NCBI GenBank assembly: GCA_902526435.1
Contig: CABZLA010000001.1
Coordinates: 1 to 64,000 of the forward strand
DNA from: an uncultured Prochlorococcus sp.
Lineage (GTDB): Bacteria; Cyanobacteriota; Cyanobacteriia; PCC-6307; Cyanobiaceae
Length of the DNA: 64,000 nucleotides
Direction: 5' to 3'
Shown here: positions 17,202-25,554 of the stretch, one piece after another
Layout: every line of letters starts with the position of its first letter
Position numbering within the stretch: position 1 is the stretch's first letter
The notes under the pieces: generated by a model
The model's input: only the letters and a program-made list of their open reading frames with translations
What the model was told of the DNA's origin: nothing
Database searches by the model: none
Position numbers and translations under genes: made by a program

Positions 17202-17705
17202 TTATTTCCACATTGGCTCATTTGAACCTTTATTTTTTATCGTATTTGGCTGATATTTATGTAGATTTTCGATTTCCATAGCAAATTTTTTTGAATCTCC
17301 TGTTATGCTCTCACTTTTAATTAAATTTAACAAAGATACTCTCCTTCTGATTTTCAGAAGACCAAGACAAATTTCCCATATTTGCTTATCCTTATATTTT
17401 TCTAACCAAAAATCAAATATATTTTCCAAAAAGTTTAATGGAATATTAAATGAAATCCCTATTGGAGGTTGATCTAATGTAAAATTATTACTTTTTAAAT
17501 CATTCATTAAATTATCTAAATTCAAGTTTATTGCATTAAGAATATCTTTAGCTGATTCGTATCCTATTAGTTCTTTTCTATGACATTCCAAAAGAGTTTC
17601 ATCATCAAGTATCTTTAAGTCACTACTTTTGACCCCAATTAGCCAAAAACCCTCATCATTTACTATTCCACTAGCTAAAAAAAGAAATAAATATCTATTT
17701 TCCAA
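17202..17705 (-). CDS. Conserved hypothetical protein (167 aa)
   Basis: A soluble, Leu/Ile-rich protein beginning MENRYLFLFLASGI. The middle block PPIGISFNIPLNFLENIFDFW and a basic C-terminal region (LLKIRRRVSLLN) suggest a conserved alpha-helical domain. It is not a membrane protein by eye. No family recognised. Confidence 0.6.
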   Translation of the reverse strand: MENRYLFLFLASGIVNDEGFWLIGVKSSDLKILDDETLLECHRKELIGYESAKDILNAINLNLDNLMNDLKSNNFTLDQPPIGISFNIPLNFLENIFDFWLEKYKDKQIWEICLGLLKIRRRVSLLNLIKSESITGDSKKFAMEIENLHKYQPNTIKNKGSNEPMWK

Positions 17706-17829
17706 AAAATAATAATCTATCTATTCAGTTTTAACATTAAAGAACAAAAAATAAAATAGCTTTACTGCAAAACCATGTTAAATTTACTCTCGCGATTTAG
17801 AAAAAGTATTGATAACATTAAGTTTTACG

Positions 17830-17943
17830 ATGTTTAGCAAGAAAGAGTTAAGACTAATGTTTAATGACCCGCTTGATCAATTAGTAATCTATATAAACCT
17901 AAAGTTACTTAAAAATAAAATTCTAAGGACTATTTTTTCTTAG
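17830..17943 (+). CDS. Possible 37-residue peptide
   Basis: An ATG-started 37-codon frame (MFSKKELRLMFNDPLDQ then a basic helix) in a 220 bp spacer. Its end overlaps the last codons of the convergent gene at 17930. The amphipathic composition is plausible, but nothing else supports it. Confidence 0.2.
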   Translation: MFSKKELRLMFNDPLDQLVIYINLKLLKNKILRTIFS

Positions 17944-18157
17944 GAAACAATTTTCCAATCTTCTCTTGTTGAATAAGTTTTCTTTCAGTCCTTATTTTTG
18001 CATCTTCTAATGATTCTTTATTAGTGCTAACAGCGTAAATAATATAAAAAATCATACCACTGAAAATTAATCCTATAAATAAAATAATAATACCAATAGG
18101 TTCTGTAGGGCTAAATATTTTAAGATCTAACCCTGAATTTAGAAAAATTTCCATCAA
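17930..18157 (-). CDS. Small membrane protein (75 aa)
   Basis: One strong membrane helix (IGIIILFIGLIFSGMIFYIIYAV, about residues 22-44) is followed by a basic, charged cytoplasmic tail (RTERKLIQQEKIGKLFPKKK). Two Met codons open the frame and either may be the start. It lies 34 bp downstream of the next small membrane gene and is probably in the same transcript. Function unknown. Confidence 0.65.
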   Translation of the reverse strand: MMEIFLNSGLDLKIFSPTEPIGIIILFIGLIFSGMIFYIIYAVSTNKESLEDAKIRTERKLIQQEKIGKLFPKKK

Positions 18158-18191
18158 ATAAGTAACTAATAAAAAATATTGTTATTTGTAA

Positions 18192-18413
18192 CTAGTTAAT
18201 TTCTTCATAACCATAGTAGGTCGTATTATTAGAATTTTTATAACCTATCGCTGCCTCCTCGGGATTTTGAGCATCAAACTTTCTTGCTCTAGCATGTATC
18301 ATATTAAATGGAAAAATTGCAGCTCCAACAAAGAAATGGAGTATTAAAAAATCGGAAGGTAATCCGTTTGTCCAATCTGGAAAGAAAAGGAGTGTCAATA
18401 ATAAATGGTCCAT
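18192..18413 (-). CDS. Small membrane protein (73 aa), cyanobacterial type
   Basis: A hydrophobic N-terminal half (LLLTLLFFP and FLILHFFVGAAIFPFNMIHARARKF) is followed by a soluble tail with NPEEAAIGY and TTYYGYEEIN. The mixed helix and conserved-looking polar tail suggest a small subunit or assembly factor of a membrane complex. I cannot name it. It pairs with the gene at 17930. Confidence 0.65.
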   Translation of the reverse strand: MDHLLLTLLFFPDWTNGLPSDFLILHFFVGAAIFPFNMIHARARKFDAQNPEEAAIGYKNSNNTTYYGYEEIN

Positions 18414-18588
18414 ATAATTAAATCAAAATTTACTTATAAATACTATTACTAAGTTCCATCTGTAATTGGTTTTATTTAATAAATTGAAATCTTAATTAAA
18501 ACTATTTCAAAGAAATTTATTTACTATTTAAGTCTTTAAATATTTAAATATTATTATTTATAATATTTAAAGTAGTAAGTAAAGCGAA

Positions 18589-18990
18589 TTGTTCAGACTT
18601 TTTTCTAGCATTGTATTTTTCGTGGGTGTATTTTTACATCCTTTAAGTTCATTTGCATCTCATACTTCTGACCCTACAGTAAGTCTTCTTCAGAATAGGA
18701 TATCAAAAAACTTTTCAAAAAAGTTTTGTAATGCAATACAAAATGGCCTATCCAAGGATGAAGCCATGACATCGGCTATAATTAAAACCGAAAATATTGT
18801 TTCATTTTCATATAATCCTCAAAAAAAATGGATTGAAAAAGAAGATTTGGCTAATCAAATTTCTATAAAAGTCATAAACGATTGCGGATGGTCTTTTGGA
18901 TTAATCGGCAAAGAAGGAATAGATTATTTTAATTCATATTTTTTAGAAATTTATGATAAGACAACTCCTGAAAAGAAATTATCCAGTTAA
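18589..18990 (+). CDS. Exported protein (133 aa, TTG start)
   Basis: From a TTG, the frame opens with a signal peptide (FRLFSSIVFFVGVFLHPLSS, cleavage probably after FASH or nearby). A soluble domain with two Cys follows (KKFCNAIQNG and VINDCGWSFG), which could form a disulfide outside the cytoplasm. The next gene begins 11 bp later. Function unknown. Confidence 0.7.
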   Translation: MFRLFSSIVFFVGVFLHPLSSFASHTSDPTVSLLQNRISKNFSKKFCNAIQNGLSKDEAMTSAIIKTENIVSFSYNPQKKWIEKEDLANQISIKVINDCGWSFGLIGKEGIDYFNSYFLEIYDKTTPEKKLSS

Positions 18991-19001
18991 AAAATTTTTT
19001 T

Positions 19002-19196
19002 ATGAATAATATTTCGGATAAAAATTTTGTAATAATTCTTTTTGGCACTATTATCGTAGTCTTTGCTTTAATATTTTCAGTAAAATCGCCAGAAAGAAAA
19101 GTTATTGAATCCCCTATAATGTGGAAAGAAGAATTTTCTACGATCTTTTTTTTAAAAAAAGATTTAGCTGAGTTGAAAAAATCCTATTTCTTGTAA
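19002..19196 (+). CDS. Small membrane protein (64 aa)
   Basis: An ATG-started protein with one hydrophobic helix (FVIILFGTIIVVFALIFSV, about residues 9-27) and a charged tail. It lies 11 bp downstream of the exported protein gene and is likely co-transcribed. Function unknown. Confidence 0.6.
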   Translation: MNNISDKNFVIILFGTIIVVFALIFSVKSPERKVIESPIMWKEEFSTIFFLKKDLAELKKSYFL

Positions 19197-19290
19197 TCAA
19201 AACAGTATTGAATACACTTGTTAGATTTAAGTCAATAAAATTTAGATTTACTTAATTTACTTAATTTAAAGAGAAATTAAAAATAATAAA

Positions 19291-19632
19291 TTATTTTATG
19301 TAATTTAATAAAACAGAAGCCAACTTTAAATCATCATTAAACCATGCTCTAATTGCCATTGATCTTCTTGGATCATAGAATTTTTGATTCCTGTACCAGT
19401 TAAGTACTTCAGTATCAGATTTTTCCCCGTTACAAGATAAACAGCAAGGAACGCAATTTTTCGTGATAGTTTCTCCACCTTTTGACCTTGGATGTAAATG
19501 ATCAAGAGATTCAGAAGGATTGCCGCAATAAATACACTTATTTTGAGTTAATTTATGTAGAGAATTTCTCCAGTTTTTATTACTAACTTTAGGGCATAAT
19601 TGATCAAGGTAAATTGCATCTTGCTTATGCAT
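19291..19632 (-). CDS. HNH endonuclease
   Basis: The 113 residues include two zinc-binding CxxC pairs (CIYC and CLSC) flanking the HNH core SLDHLHPRSKGGETITKNCVPC, with the catalytic His in LDHLHP. This is the compact cyanobacterial HNH type that nicks or cuts DNA. No intron, inteins or phage genes surround it, so it looks like a resident chromosomal gene. Target unknown. Confidence 0.88.
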   Translation of the reverse strand: MHKQDAIYLDQLCPKVSNKNWRNSLHKLTQNKCIYCGNPSESLDHLHPRSKGGETITKNCVPCCLSCNGEKSDTEVLNWYRNQKFYDPRRSMAIRAWFNDDLKLASVLLNYIK

Positions 19633-19771
19633 AATAATCTTGATAGATAAAAAGATAATAACAGTTTTTCTTAAGTTTTGAAATTTATTTAAAATTTTTA
19701 ATTTTATTATGAATTTATGATGTTAAATCATTTAATTAAAGTGGTTTTTTAAAAAGTAAGAATTATATTTA

Positions 19772-20584
19772 ATGCTAATTACTTTAATATATTTGCCAAT
19801 TAATACAGATTTTTATTTTTATAACAACGTTTTAATATTTTTAATTTCTTTTATTTCTAATACATTTTCAGCTATCTCTGGAGGTGGTGCTGGATTAATT
19901 CAACTACCGGCATTAATTTTATTTGGATTACCTTACTATCAAGCTTTAGCTACCCATAAAGTTGCCACGGTTGCTTTGGGTATAGGAGGATCAATTAGGA
20001 ATTTTAAAAATCTTAAAAATGATATTTATGTTTTATGGCAAATATTATTATTTGGAACACCAGGAGTTATTTTGGGAGCATCTATTGTTAGATACCTTTC
20101 TGAGCAATATTTGTATTTAATATTAGGACTTATTTCAATAATTTTAGCTATATATTCTTTTAATAAACCTGGTTTAGGTTTGAATTCAAGAAAGAATATT
20201 ATAAAGTCTCAATTAGAATTAAAATTTATTATACCTATTTTTTTTATAGGAATCCTTAATGGTTCAGTTTCTTCAGGAACTGGTTTATTAGTAACTATTT
20301 TATTAATTAAAACTTTTAAGATGGACTTTCTTAGTGCTGTAAGTTTAACTTTTTTTACAGTAGGTATTTTCTGGAATGCGATAGGTGCTTTTTCCCTAAG
20401 CAGAATTGGTTATATACCTACTAATTTATTGGTTATTCTTATTTTAGGATCTTTTACTGGGGGATATATTGGTGCTCATTTATCTAATTTAAAAGGAAAT
20501 AAACTAATTAAAAGTACATTTACTATTGTATGTTTGCTTGTAGGAGTGAGTTTGTTAGTAAAGTCAATTGGTTCATTGTTATAG
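19772..20584 (+). CDS. TauE/SafE-family anion permease
   Basis: A 270-residue protein with about eight membrane segments. The family signatures are present: SAISGGGAGLIQLPAL (about residues 33-48) and ATHKVATVALGIGG in the first half, and the repeat-like GSVSSGTGLLVTILLI in the second. Members move sulfite, sulfonates or other organic anions. The substrate here is not indicated by neighbours. Its end nearly touches the convergent 27-residue gene. Confidence 0.88.
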   Translation: MLITLIYLPINTDFYFYNNVLIFLISFISNTFSAISGGGAGLIQLPALILFGLPYYQALATHKVATVALGIGGSIRNFKNLKNDIYVLWQILLFGTPGVILGASIVRYLSEQYLYLILGLISIILAIYSFNKPGLGLNSRKNIIKSQLELKFIIPIFFIGILNGSVSSGTGLLVTILLIKTFKMDFLSAVSLTFFTVGIFWNAIGAFSLSRIGYIPTNLLVILILGSFTGGYIGAHLSNLKGNKLIKSTFTIVCLLVGVSLLVKSIGSLL

Positions 20585-20585
20585 A

Positions 20586-20669
20586 TCAACTTAAGGCAAA
20601 TGCTAGAACAACTGTTGTAGTTAAACAAAGTCCTACTGCTGCTGTAGCTGTTAATAGTGAAAGGTTCAT
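20586..20669 (-). CDS. Tiny membrane peptide (27 aa)
   Basis: An ATG-started 27-codon frame opens MNLSLLTATAAVG, continues as an Ala/Thr/Val/Leu helix and ends FALS. It is one membrane helix with almost nothing else, like the smallest photosystem and cytochrome b6f subunits. The Ala/Thr-rich codons stand out from the AT-rich spacer around them, which supports real coding. It lies downstream of, and on the same strand as, the small RNA at 20778. Confidence 0.6.
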   Translation of the reverse strand: MNLSLLTATAAVGLCLTTTVVLAFALS

Positions 20670-20777
20670 TTTTTGAACAATTTATAAAATCCTAATAATC
20701 TTCTTTAATTTATGTTGTATAAGAACACACTTTTAGGCCAAATTTAATTTGGTAATGTTTCAATTATTATTTAACTT

Positions 20778-20804
20778 AAAAAAAGGCCTCACAATTGTGA
20801 GGCC
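20778..20804 (-). terminator. Intrinsic terminator of the small RNA
   Basis: GGCCTCAC-AATT-GTGAGGCC is a perfect palindrome followed on the minus strand by seven T. The T tract exists only on this strand, which fixes the direction of transcription. Confidence 0.85.
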
Positions 20805-20895
20805 GGGTGATGGGGAACCTTATTTTTAATCCAATTTAAATAAAAATGCAACCCCCCATCGGTAGCGCATAAATTGAGACAGCTCAACGCTACAG
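20778..20895 (-). ncRNA. Candidate structured small RNA
   Basis: Read on the minus strand, three nested or serial pairings occur within about 115 bases. First is a hairpin at 20862-20893 (GTAGCG with CGCTAC, extended by TTGAG with CTCAA). Second is a long-range helix of GATGGGG (minus strand, 20854-20860) with CCCCATC (20809-20815). Last is a perfect GC-rich terminator hairpin running into seven T. No coding frame fits and the region is clearly more GC-rich than its surroundings. It does not resemble tmRNA, 6S, SRP RNA, RNase P or Yfr1 as I know them. The 5' end is not defined. Confidence 0.6.
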
Positions 20896-21071
20896 ATAGT
20901 GCTTTTAAAAAGGAATTTTAAAGAGTCTTGCAATCGTGATAATGTTTTGTAATATTTTGATTTTTGTTAAAGAAAATAAATTTGAAATTTAGATATTTAT
21001 TAACTATATGAGCTTGTTAAAGCTTAATTACAATGTATTATCTAGAAAAGTGATTAATAATTAAAAATTTA

Positions 21072-21299
21072 ATGATTGAATTAACTTTACTAACACTATT
21101 GAATTTTGTTGGTGATAATTTTTGTGAATATAGAAATATAGGTCATGATAATTACAAATCTTTACTCCTTTCTTATAGTGATGCGAGTGAAAAATTTGGT
21201 CCATTAGAAGTTAAAAAAATAATTGAAAAATCAGATAATTTTAAAGTTGCTGCAATTGCTATTGCTGCTATTAAGTGCCCTCAGCATATTATGGATTAA
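21072..21299 (+). CDS. Hypothetical protein (75 aa)
   Basis: An ATG-started frame with a short hydrophobic start (IELTLLTLLNFVGDNFC) and an alpha-helical rest (VKKIIEKSDNFKVAAIAIAAIKC). It may be exported or peripheral. Its stop codon overlaps the start of the next gene (TAATG), so the two are coupled. No family recognised. Confidence 0.6.
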   Translation: MIELTLLTLLNFVGDNFCEYRNIGHDNYKSLLLSYSDASEKFGPLEVKKIIEKSDNFKVAAIAIAAIKCPQHIMD

Positions 21300-21565
21300 T
21301 GAAATTCGAAGTTAAAACTCAAAATGATGATCTTTGGAAATCATCTTTTTCTGTCTTATTATCTATTGCTTTTTTTTCATTTATAGTAGTCCTCTCTAAT
21401 ATTTCCATTAAACTTGGAGCGATTTCAAGACATTATGAAATTAAATATCTTTGTAATCTTCTTACAATTGAAAAGTCATCATTGAATTTCAAGAAATTAT
21501 CAAAATTAACTAATCAGACTACTAAGCAAAAAATGTGGGATTTATGTAGAGAAATTGTTAAATAA
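21299..21565 (+). CDS. Membrane-anchored hypothetical protein (88 aa)
   Basis: An earlier GTG at 21275 lies within the upstream gene. The ATG at 21299 in a TAATG overlap is preferred and gives MKFEVKTQNDDLWKSS, then one membrane helix (FSVLLSIAFFSFIVVLSNI) and a basic helical tail. It is coupled to the 75-residue gene, suggesting a two-part function that I cannot name. Confidence 0.6.
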   Translation: MKFEVKTQNDDLWKSSFSVLLSIAFFSFIVVLSNISIKLGAISRHYEIKYLCNLLTIEKSSLNFKKLSKLTNQTTKQKMWDLCREIVK

Positions 21566-21568
21566 ATA

Positions 21569-22363
21569 TTAGCTAGAGGCTGATGTGTAATATTTCAGAG
21601 CGTATAACCAAAATCTTCTTGAAACTATAAAAAATATTCCTGCAACAAATATTTCAAGTAATATTTCCCATAGTTTGGCAATACCAAGGAAAACTTCAGA
21701 GGGGATTGTTGTTATAAAAGCTATTGGAACAAAAATACTAAAGAATATCCTTAATGAAAATGAAAAAGAATTTAAAGGAAATCTTCCTATATATAGAAAA
21801 GAACGTAATACTTCTGTAGCATTCCATGTTTTTACAAACCAAATAGTTGTTGTTGAAATTAAAAACCATAAGCTATATAAAATTACTATAGAACAAAATA
21901 ATGTTGTAAGGCATAAAAATAAAAAACCAAAATTTATATTTATTTGATTAATATCTAAGCAATAAAATAGTAGAGACACACCTAATATTATTTCTAAAAA
22001 TCCAGACGGCGCTATTTTATTTAAGGAAATAAAAAATTGACTATCTAAAGGTTTAAGAAGAACAAAATCTAAGGTTCCTTCCCTTATGTGTTTTACTATT
22101 TCTGTAAGATTTGGATTGAACCATGTATTAGTAATTCCATTTAGAATTGTATATATTCCTTGAATAATTAAGGCTTGTTCAAAATTCCATCCTCCGATAT
22201 TATCAGTATTTTGGAAAAAGATAGTTAATAAAAATACGCTACCTACTAAGCTTAAAATTGCAGTAATAAAGTCAATTATTACGTTAGCTTTATATTCCAA
22301 TTCTGAGGCTATGGAAGTATTTAAAAATAATGAATAAATTTTTAGATATTGTCTTATTTTCAT
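21569..22363 (-). CDS. ABC-2 type exporter permease, subunit 2
   Basis: Six predicted membrane segments and the block IREGTLDFVLLKPLDSQFFIS match the DUF990/ABC2_membrane_6 permeases. These pair with a second related permease and one ATPase to export an unknown substrate. The ATG at 22363 (MKIRQYLKIY) overlaps the previous gene's stop by 4 bp; the frame extends to 22402 without need. Third gene of a tight three-gene unit. Confidence 0.85.
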   Translation of the reverse strand: MKIRQYLKIYSLFLNTSIASELEYKANVIIDFITAILSLVGSVFLLTIFFQNTDNIGGWNFEQALIIQGIYTILNGITNTWFNPNLTEIVKHIREGTLDFVLLKPLDSQFFISLNKIAPSGFLEIILGVSLLFYCLDINQININFGFLFLCLTTLFCSIVILYSLWFLISTTTIWFVKTWNATEVLRSFLYIGRFPLNSFSFSLRIFFSIFVPIAFITTIPSEVFLGIAKLWEILLEIFVAGIFFIVSRRFWLYALKYYTSASS

Positions 22364-23151
22364 GAACCCATTGCGGTATATTTTTTTGTTCCCAGAAACC
22401 AAGTTCTTTTAAAAATGGGGAAAAGAACTGAAATCCAAAATATTTGCATAAAAAATCCAGAAATTATGTTTGTATTATTCCCAGATAATATATTTGCTGG
22501 AAAATCAATTAAGTAAGGGAATGGAGTTATGTATATCCATGATTTCACGTATTCTGGGAAAGAAATTACTGGTGCTAAAAGTCCTGAAAGAAATAGAGTT
22601 GGGATAAATAACAATCTTTCTATTGAAGAAGCCTTTTCTGTCCAAAAACAGAAGCAAGCAATAATTGATTGAATCAAAAATTGAATTAAAAAAGAAAAAA
22701 ATGTAGAAAGACATGCTAATAATAATATACTTAAACTTGGTATCCATACACTTTCTGGATTTATTAGAAAAAAAATTAACGCAATTATTATGGCAAAAGG
22801 GAAGCGTGTAATTTGTTCTGCTATGTGTTGAGCAAAGTATCTAAAAAATGGGTTTAAAGGTTGAATTAAATATGGGGAAATTTTACCTAAGAGAGCGTCT
22901 TCTTCAAAAGTAAAGACAACCCAAACTACGGAAAATTGCCTTACAAAGAACGCACTTAAAAAATATCTAGAGAGCATTAGATTACTTAAATTAATAGATT
23001 CATTTAAGTTATTGTTTGTCCATATATTGAGCATGAAAAAAGGTATTATTCCTGATATTGCCCATAAAGCTATTTCTACTCTATATTCCAACATATTTGA
23101 GTACTGTACTTTTAATAATGTTATTAGCTTATTTTTATTTAAATTAAACAT
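22360..23151 (-). CDS. ABC-2 type exporter permease, subunit 1
   Basis: A 263-residue polytopic protein related to its downstream partner. It includes LGKISPYLIQPLNPFFRYFAQH, the counterpart of the KPLDSQFF block, and several long hydrophobic segments. It starts immediately after the ATPase gene ends (no gap). The two permeases probably form a heterodimer in the plasma membrane. Confidence 0.85.
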   Translation of the reverse strand: MFNLNKNKLITLLKVQYSNMLEYRVEIALWAISGIIPFFMLNIWTNNNLNESINLSNLMLSRYFLSAFFVRQFSVVWVVFTFEEDALLGKISPYLIQPLNPFFRYFAQHIAEQITRFPFAIIIALIFFLINPESVWIPSLSILLLACLSTFFSFLIQFLIQSIIACFCFWTEKASSIERLLFIPTLFLSGLLAPVISFPEYVKSWIYITPFPYLIDFPANILSGNNTNIISGFFMQIFWISVLFPIFKRTWFLGTKKYTAMGS

Positions 23152-24141
23152 TTATACTTTTTCCTTTACTAAAATGTTTCCAATTATTTCGTCAACAGGA
23201 GGCTCATTTATATATAGATCTTCGATTTCAAATTTGTTAAGAATCTTTTTTAAAGTAGATTTAATAGATTCTTTTTTAATTGTTATTGTAATTTCTTTTT
23301 GATTTTGATTCTTAATAATAAATCCTGAATTGCTTAGTTCTATAGCATCTTTATCCGTCTTGCAAATAAATAGGATATCTTTGACAGGGGATATTTTTTT
23401 TAATAGTTTTTCAAGTCTCCCATCATATGTAAGAGATCCTTCGTGAATACATATTACCCTCTTGCATAGAGATGTAATATCTTTCATGTAATGACTAGTT
23501 AGACAAATTGTTGCATCTGTTTCTTTATTATAAATTTGCAGAAATTTTCTAAGATTATTTTGAGCATTAATATCTAAACCTAGTGTAGGTTCATCTAAAA
23601 ATAAAATATTTGGGTTATGTATTAAAGCTGCCAATAATTCTGATTTCATTCTTTGACCTAAAGATAATTTTCGAACAGGTATATAAAGTTCCTTTTCAAT
23701 CTCAAGCATATCTGACAATTTTTTAATTCTTTTTTTAGCTTCAATTTTTTCTATGTCATAAATTGCGGCATTTAAGTAAAAAGATTCTATTGGAGGAAGA
23801 TCCCAAATTAGCTGTTGTTTTTGCCCCATTATTAAGGTTATATTTTTCAAGAAACTAGACCTTCTTTTATAAGGAAGGTTTCCCGCAACGGACAATTTAC
23901 CTTGGCTTGGGTAAATTAAACCACATAGCATTTTAAGGATGGTTGTTTTTCCAGCACCATTAGCCCCAAGAAAACCAACTATCTCACCTTTTTTTATTCC
24001 AAAATTTATATTTTTTATAACCTCAATACTTTTTGTTTCTCTTTTAAAAAAATGCTTAAGTGTACCTTTTAATCCAGGTTCTTTTGAAGAAACATCAAAT
24101 GATTTTGATAAATTTTCAACTTGGATAATATTCTCTTCCAT
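23152..24141 (-). CDS. ABC exporter ATP-binding protein
   Basis: The Walker A loop is FLGANGAGKTTILKML (about residues 55-70), the signature is KLSLGQRMKSELLAAL, and Walker B is ILFLDEPTLGLD. LTSHYMKDI is the H-loop. The C-terminal 90 residues (after about 240) form an extra regulatory-like domain, as in NodI/CcmA-like exporters of this class. It powers the two permeases downstream. The antisense frames are shadows. Confidence 0.92.
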   Translation of the reverse strand: MEENIIQVENLSKSFDVSSKEPGLKGTLKHFFKRETKSIEVIKNINFGIKKGEIVGFLGANGAGKTTILKMLCGLIYPSQGKLSVAGNLPYKRRSSFLKNITLIMGQKQQLIWDLPPIESFYLNAAIYDIEKIEAKKRIKKLSDMLEIEKELYIPVRKLSLGQRMKSELLAALIHNPNILFLDEPTLGLDINAQNNLRKFLQIYNKETDATICLTSHYMKDITSLCKRVICIHEGSLTYDGRLEKLLKKISPVKDILFICKTDKDAIELSNSGFIIKNQNQKEITITIKKESIKSTLKKILNKFEIEDLYINEPPVDEIIGNILVKEKV

Positions 24142-24217
24142 ATTATTTGAAAAGTCAGTTTTAATTTTGGATTCTATAAATTTTAAAAATATTAATTTAG
24201 TTGAATATTAAAATCGA

Positions 24218-24613
24218 TTATAAAATATCTTTTAGGGAAACAATAAGCCAAGTTATAAAATTAATCGGATTTAAAAGTTCACTGAATTTAAACTTAGGTA
24301 TGTAATTAATATTATTTACTGCATTCAATATAAAATTATTTTCTGAATTTTTAATTTTATTTACTTCATTTTCTGTTATGTTACCTTTTTCATCAAGAAT
24401 TTGAATTTCATTCTCAAAAAACCACTCATTTTTCCCATTTGATAAGTTTAAAATTACTCCTATACCTCTTCCATCAGTAATTTTGAAATCACTTATGGTA
24501 CATTTTGACGAGATCTTTATTGCTTCAATGGTCTCTTTAGTTAATCTATCTTTCGTAAGCTCTAGATTAACCCTAACTGTGTTTCCTATTTTTACTTTAT
24601 CTAGAATTGTCAT
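24218..24613 (-). CDS. DUF2862 protein with C-terminal hydrophobic segment
   Basis: The N-terminal 75 residues form a small beta-domain (KVKIGNTVRVNLE..., GRGIGVILNLSNGKNEWFFENEIQIL) that matches the cyanobacterial DUF2862 family as I recall it. The C-terminus has NPINFITWLIVSL, a short hydrophobic helix that may sit on a membrane. The family has no known role. It precedes the ABC exporter unit by about 76 bp. Confidence 0.75.
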   Translation of the reverse strand: MTILDKVKIGNTVRVNLELTKDRLTKETIEAIKISSKCTISDFKITDGRGIGVILNLSNGKNEWFFENEIQILDEKGNITENEVNKIKNSENNFILNAVNNINYIPKFKFSELLNPINFITWLIVSLKDIL

Positions 24614-24695
24614 TTATGAGTTATTATACCTATTTAATTTTTACAATTGTGATAAAAAAATAAATATAAATTCTTATCATCATTGATTGGAGTTT

Positions 24696-24875
24696 TTGAA
24701 TACGACTTCTAATATCTTTTTTATTATTATTGCTAATATTCTAAGGAAAACAAAGCTTATGCCTAGCCATCCCAGTAATACAGAAATTGATAATAAGCTT
24801 GAACTAAGATCTCTTTGTAAAAAATCCTTCATAGAGAATCAACTTTTATACATCAACTTTAATTTATATTTTTAG
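24696..24875 (+). CDS. Small hydrophobic-headed protein (59 aa, TTG start)
   Basis: A GGAG sequence lies four bases before the TTG at 24696, giving NTTSNIFFIIIANILRK then a polar, charged tail. An upstream TTG at 24687 would include the Shine-Dalgarno itself and is less likely. The one short hydrophobic stretch suggests membrane contact. Function unknown, coding status moderate. Confidence 0.4.
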   Translation: MNTTSNIFFIIIANILRKTKLMPSHPSNTEIDNKLELRSLCKKSFIENQLLYINFNLYF

Positions 24876-25218
24876 TTTATTCGTTTGTTAAATATAAATG
24901 CTTATAAATTATTGTTATTTAAATAAGTTTAAACCCAAAATTTGATGTTTTAATTTGATAAGCTAATATAAAATTAAGCAAAATTTATTAATTTGGATCT
25001 CTCTTTAAATTCATATTTAGGAATTTTTTTTATCCTAGTTGGTTCAATAGTTCGTATTGATTTTAAATTTATTATTCAAAAGGATTCATAAAAATCCACT
25101 TTTAATTAAAAATTATTTAACTTTTTAAAATTTTTTAACATCTCATAAATTATTTATTTAATAAAAAATTCTTTAGTAATATTTTGATTTTAAAATTTAA
25201 TAGGCTTTTATTTTTTAT
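24876..25218 (+). other. AT-rich spacer with one possible tiny gene
   Basis: Mostly featureless AT-rich DNA. At 24993-25091 a TTG-started frame of 32 codons (MDLSLNSYLGIFFILVGSI when TTG is read as Met, then a basic end) would encode a single-helix membrane peptide, but no clear Shine-Dalgarno precedes it. No strong hairpin or tRNA-like fold is visible. Confidence 0.35.
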
Positions 25219-25425
25219 ATGATTAATAATTATCAAAACTATAGATTTTTTTTCATGAATAATGATCTTGAAATCTTTAATTATTTTATTGATGATCTTC
25301 TTTCTTCGGAGGTTAATTTATTGAATAATGAGCTTGATCTTCTTTTGATGCAGTATCTTTTTAAATCGATAGATCTAAACTCATTAAAGAATATTGATAG
25401 TGAAGAAAAAATTAACGTAGCATAA
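25219..25425 (+). CDS. Small acidic hypothetical protein (68 aa)
   Basis: An ATG-started, Leu/Asp/Asn-rich helical protein (LEIFNYFIDDLLSSEVNLLNN). There is no membrane segment. It is first in a run of three small same-strand genes before the urt operon. Function unknown. Confidence 0.5.
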   Translation: MINNYQNYRFFFMNNDLEIFNYFIDDLLSSEVNLLNNELDLLLMQYLFKSIDLNSLKNIDSEEKINVA

Positions 25426-25437
25426 TAGTTCTTAATT

Positions 25438-25554
25438 ATGAAATATTTTTATGAAAAATTATGGGTTCCTTTCTTTGGTGGAATATTATCAAAGTTTGTT
25501 TTCTTGATTGAAGGAAAGAATATGAGTAGAAAAAATAAAAAAACAAAACTTTAA
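25438..25554 (+). CDS. Small basic protein (38 aa)
   Basis: An ATG-started 38-codon frame: MKYFYEKLWVPFFGGILS, a short hydrophobic stretch, then a very basic end (SRKNKKTKL). It lies 12 bp after the 68-residue gene. Size and layout resemble a short membrane-bound peptide. Support is modest. Confidence 0.4.
   Translation: MKYFYEKLWVPFFGGILSKFVFLIEGKNMSRKNKKTKL

Noticed and set aside
19291..19632. HNH nuclease as part of a homing or defence island
   Set aside because: Neighbours are ordinary small host genes; there are no introns, inteins, methylases or repeats beside it.
20778..20895. Candidate small RNA as a piece of split tmRNA
   Set aside because: Prochlorococcus has a two-piece tmRNA, but no T-loop sequence, tRNA-like acceptor or tag-peptide frame is visible here.
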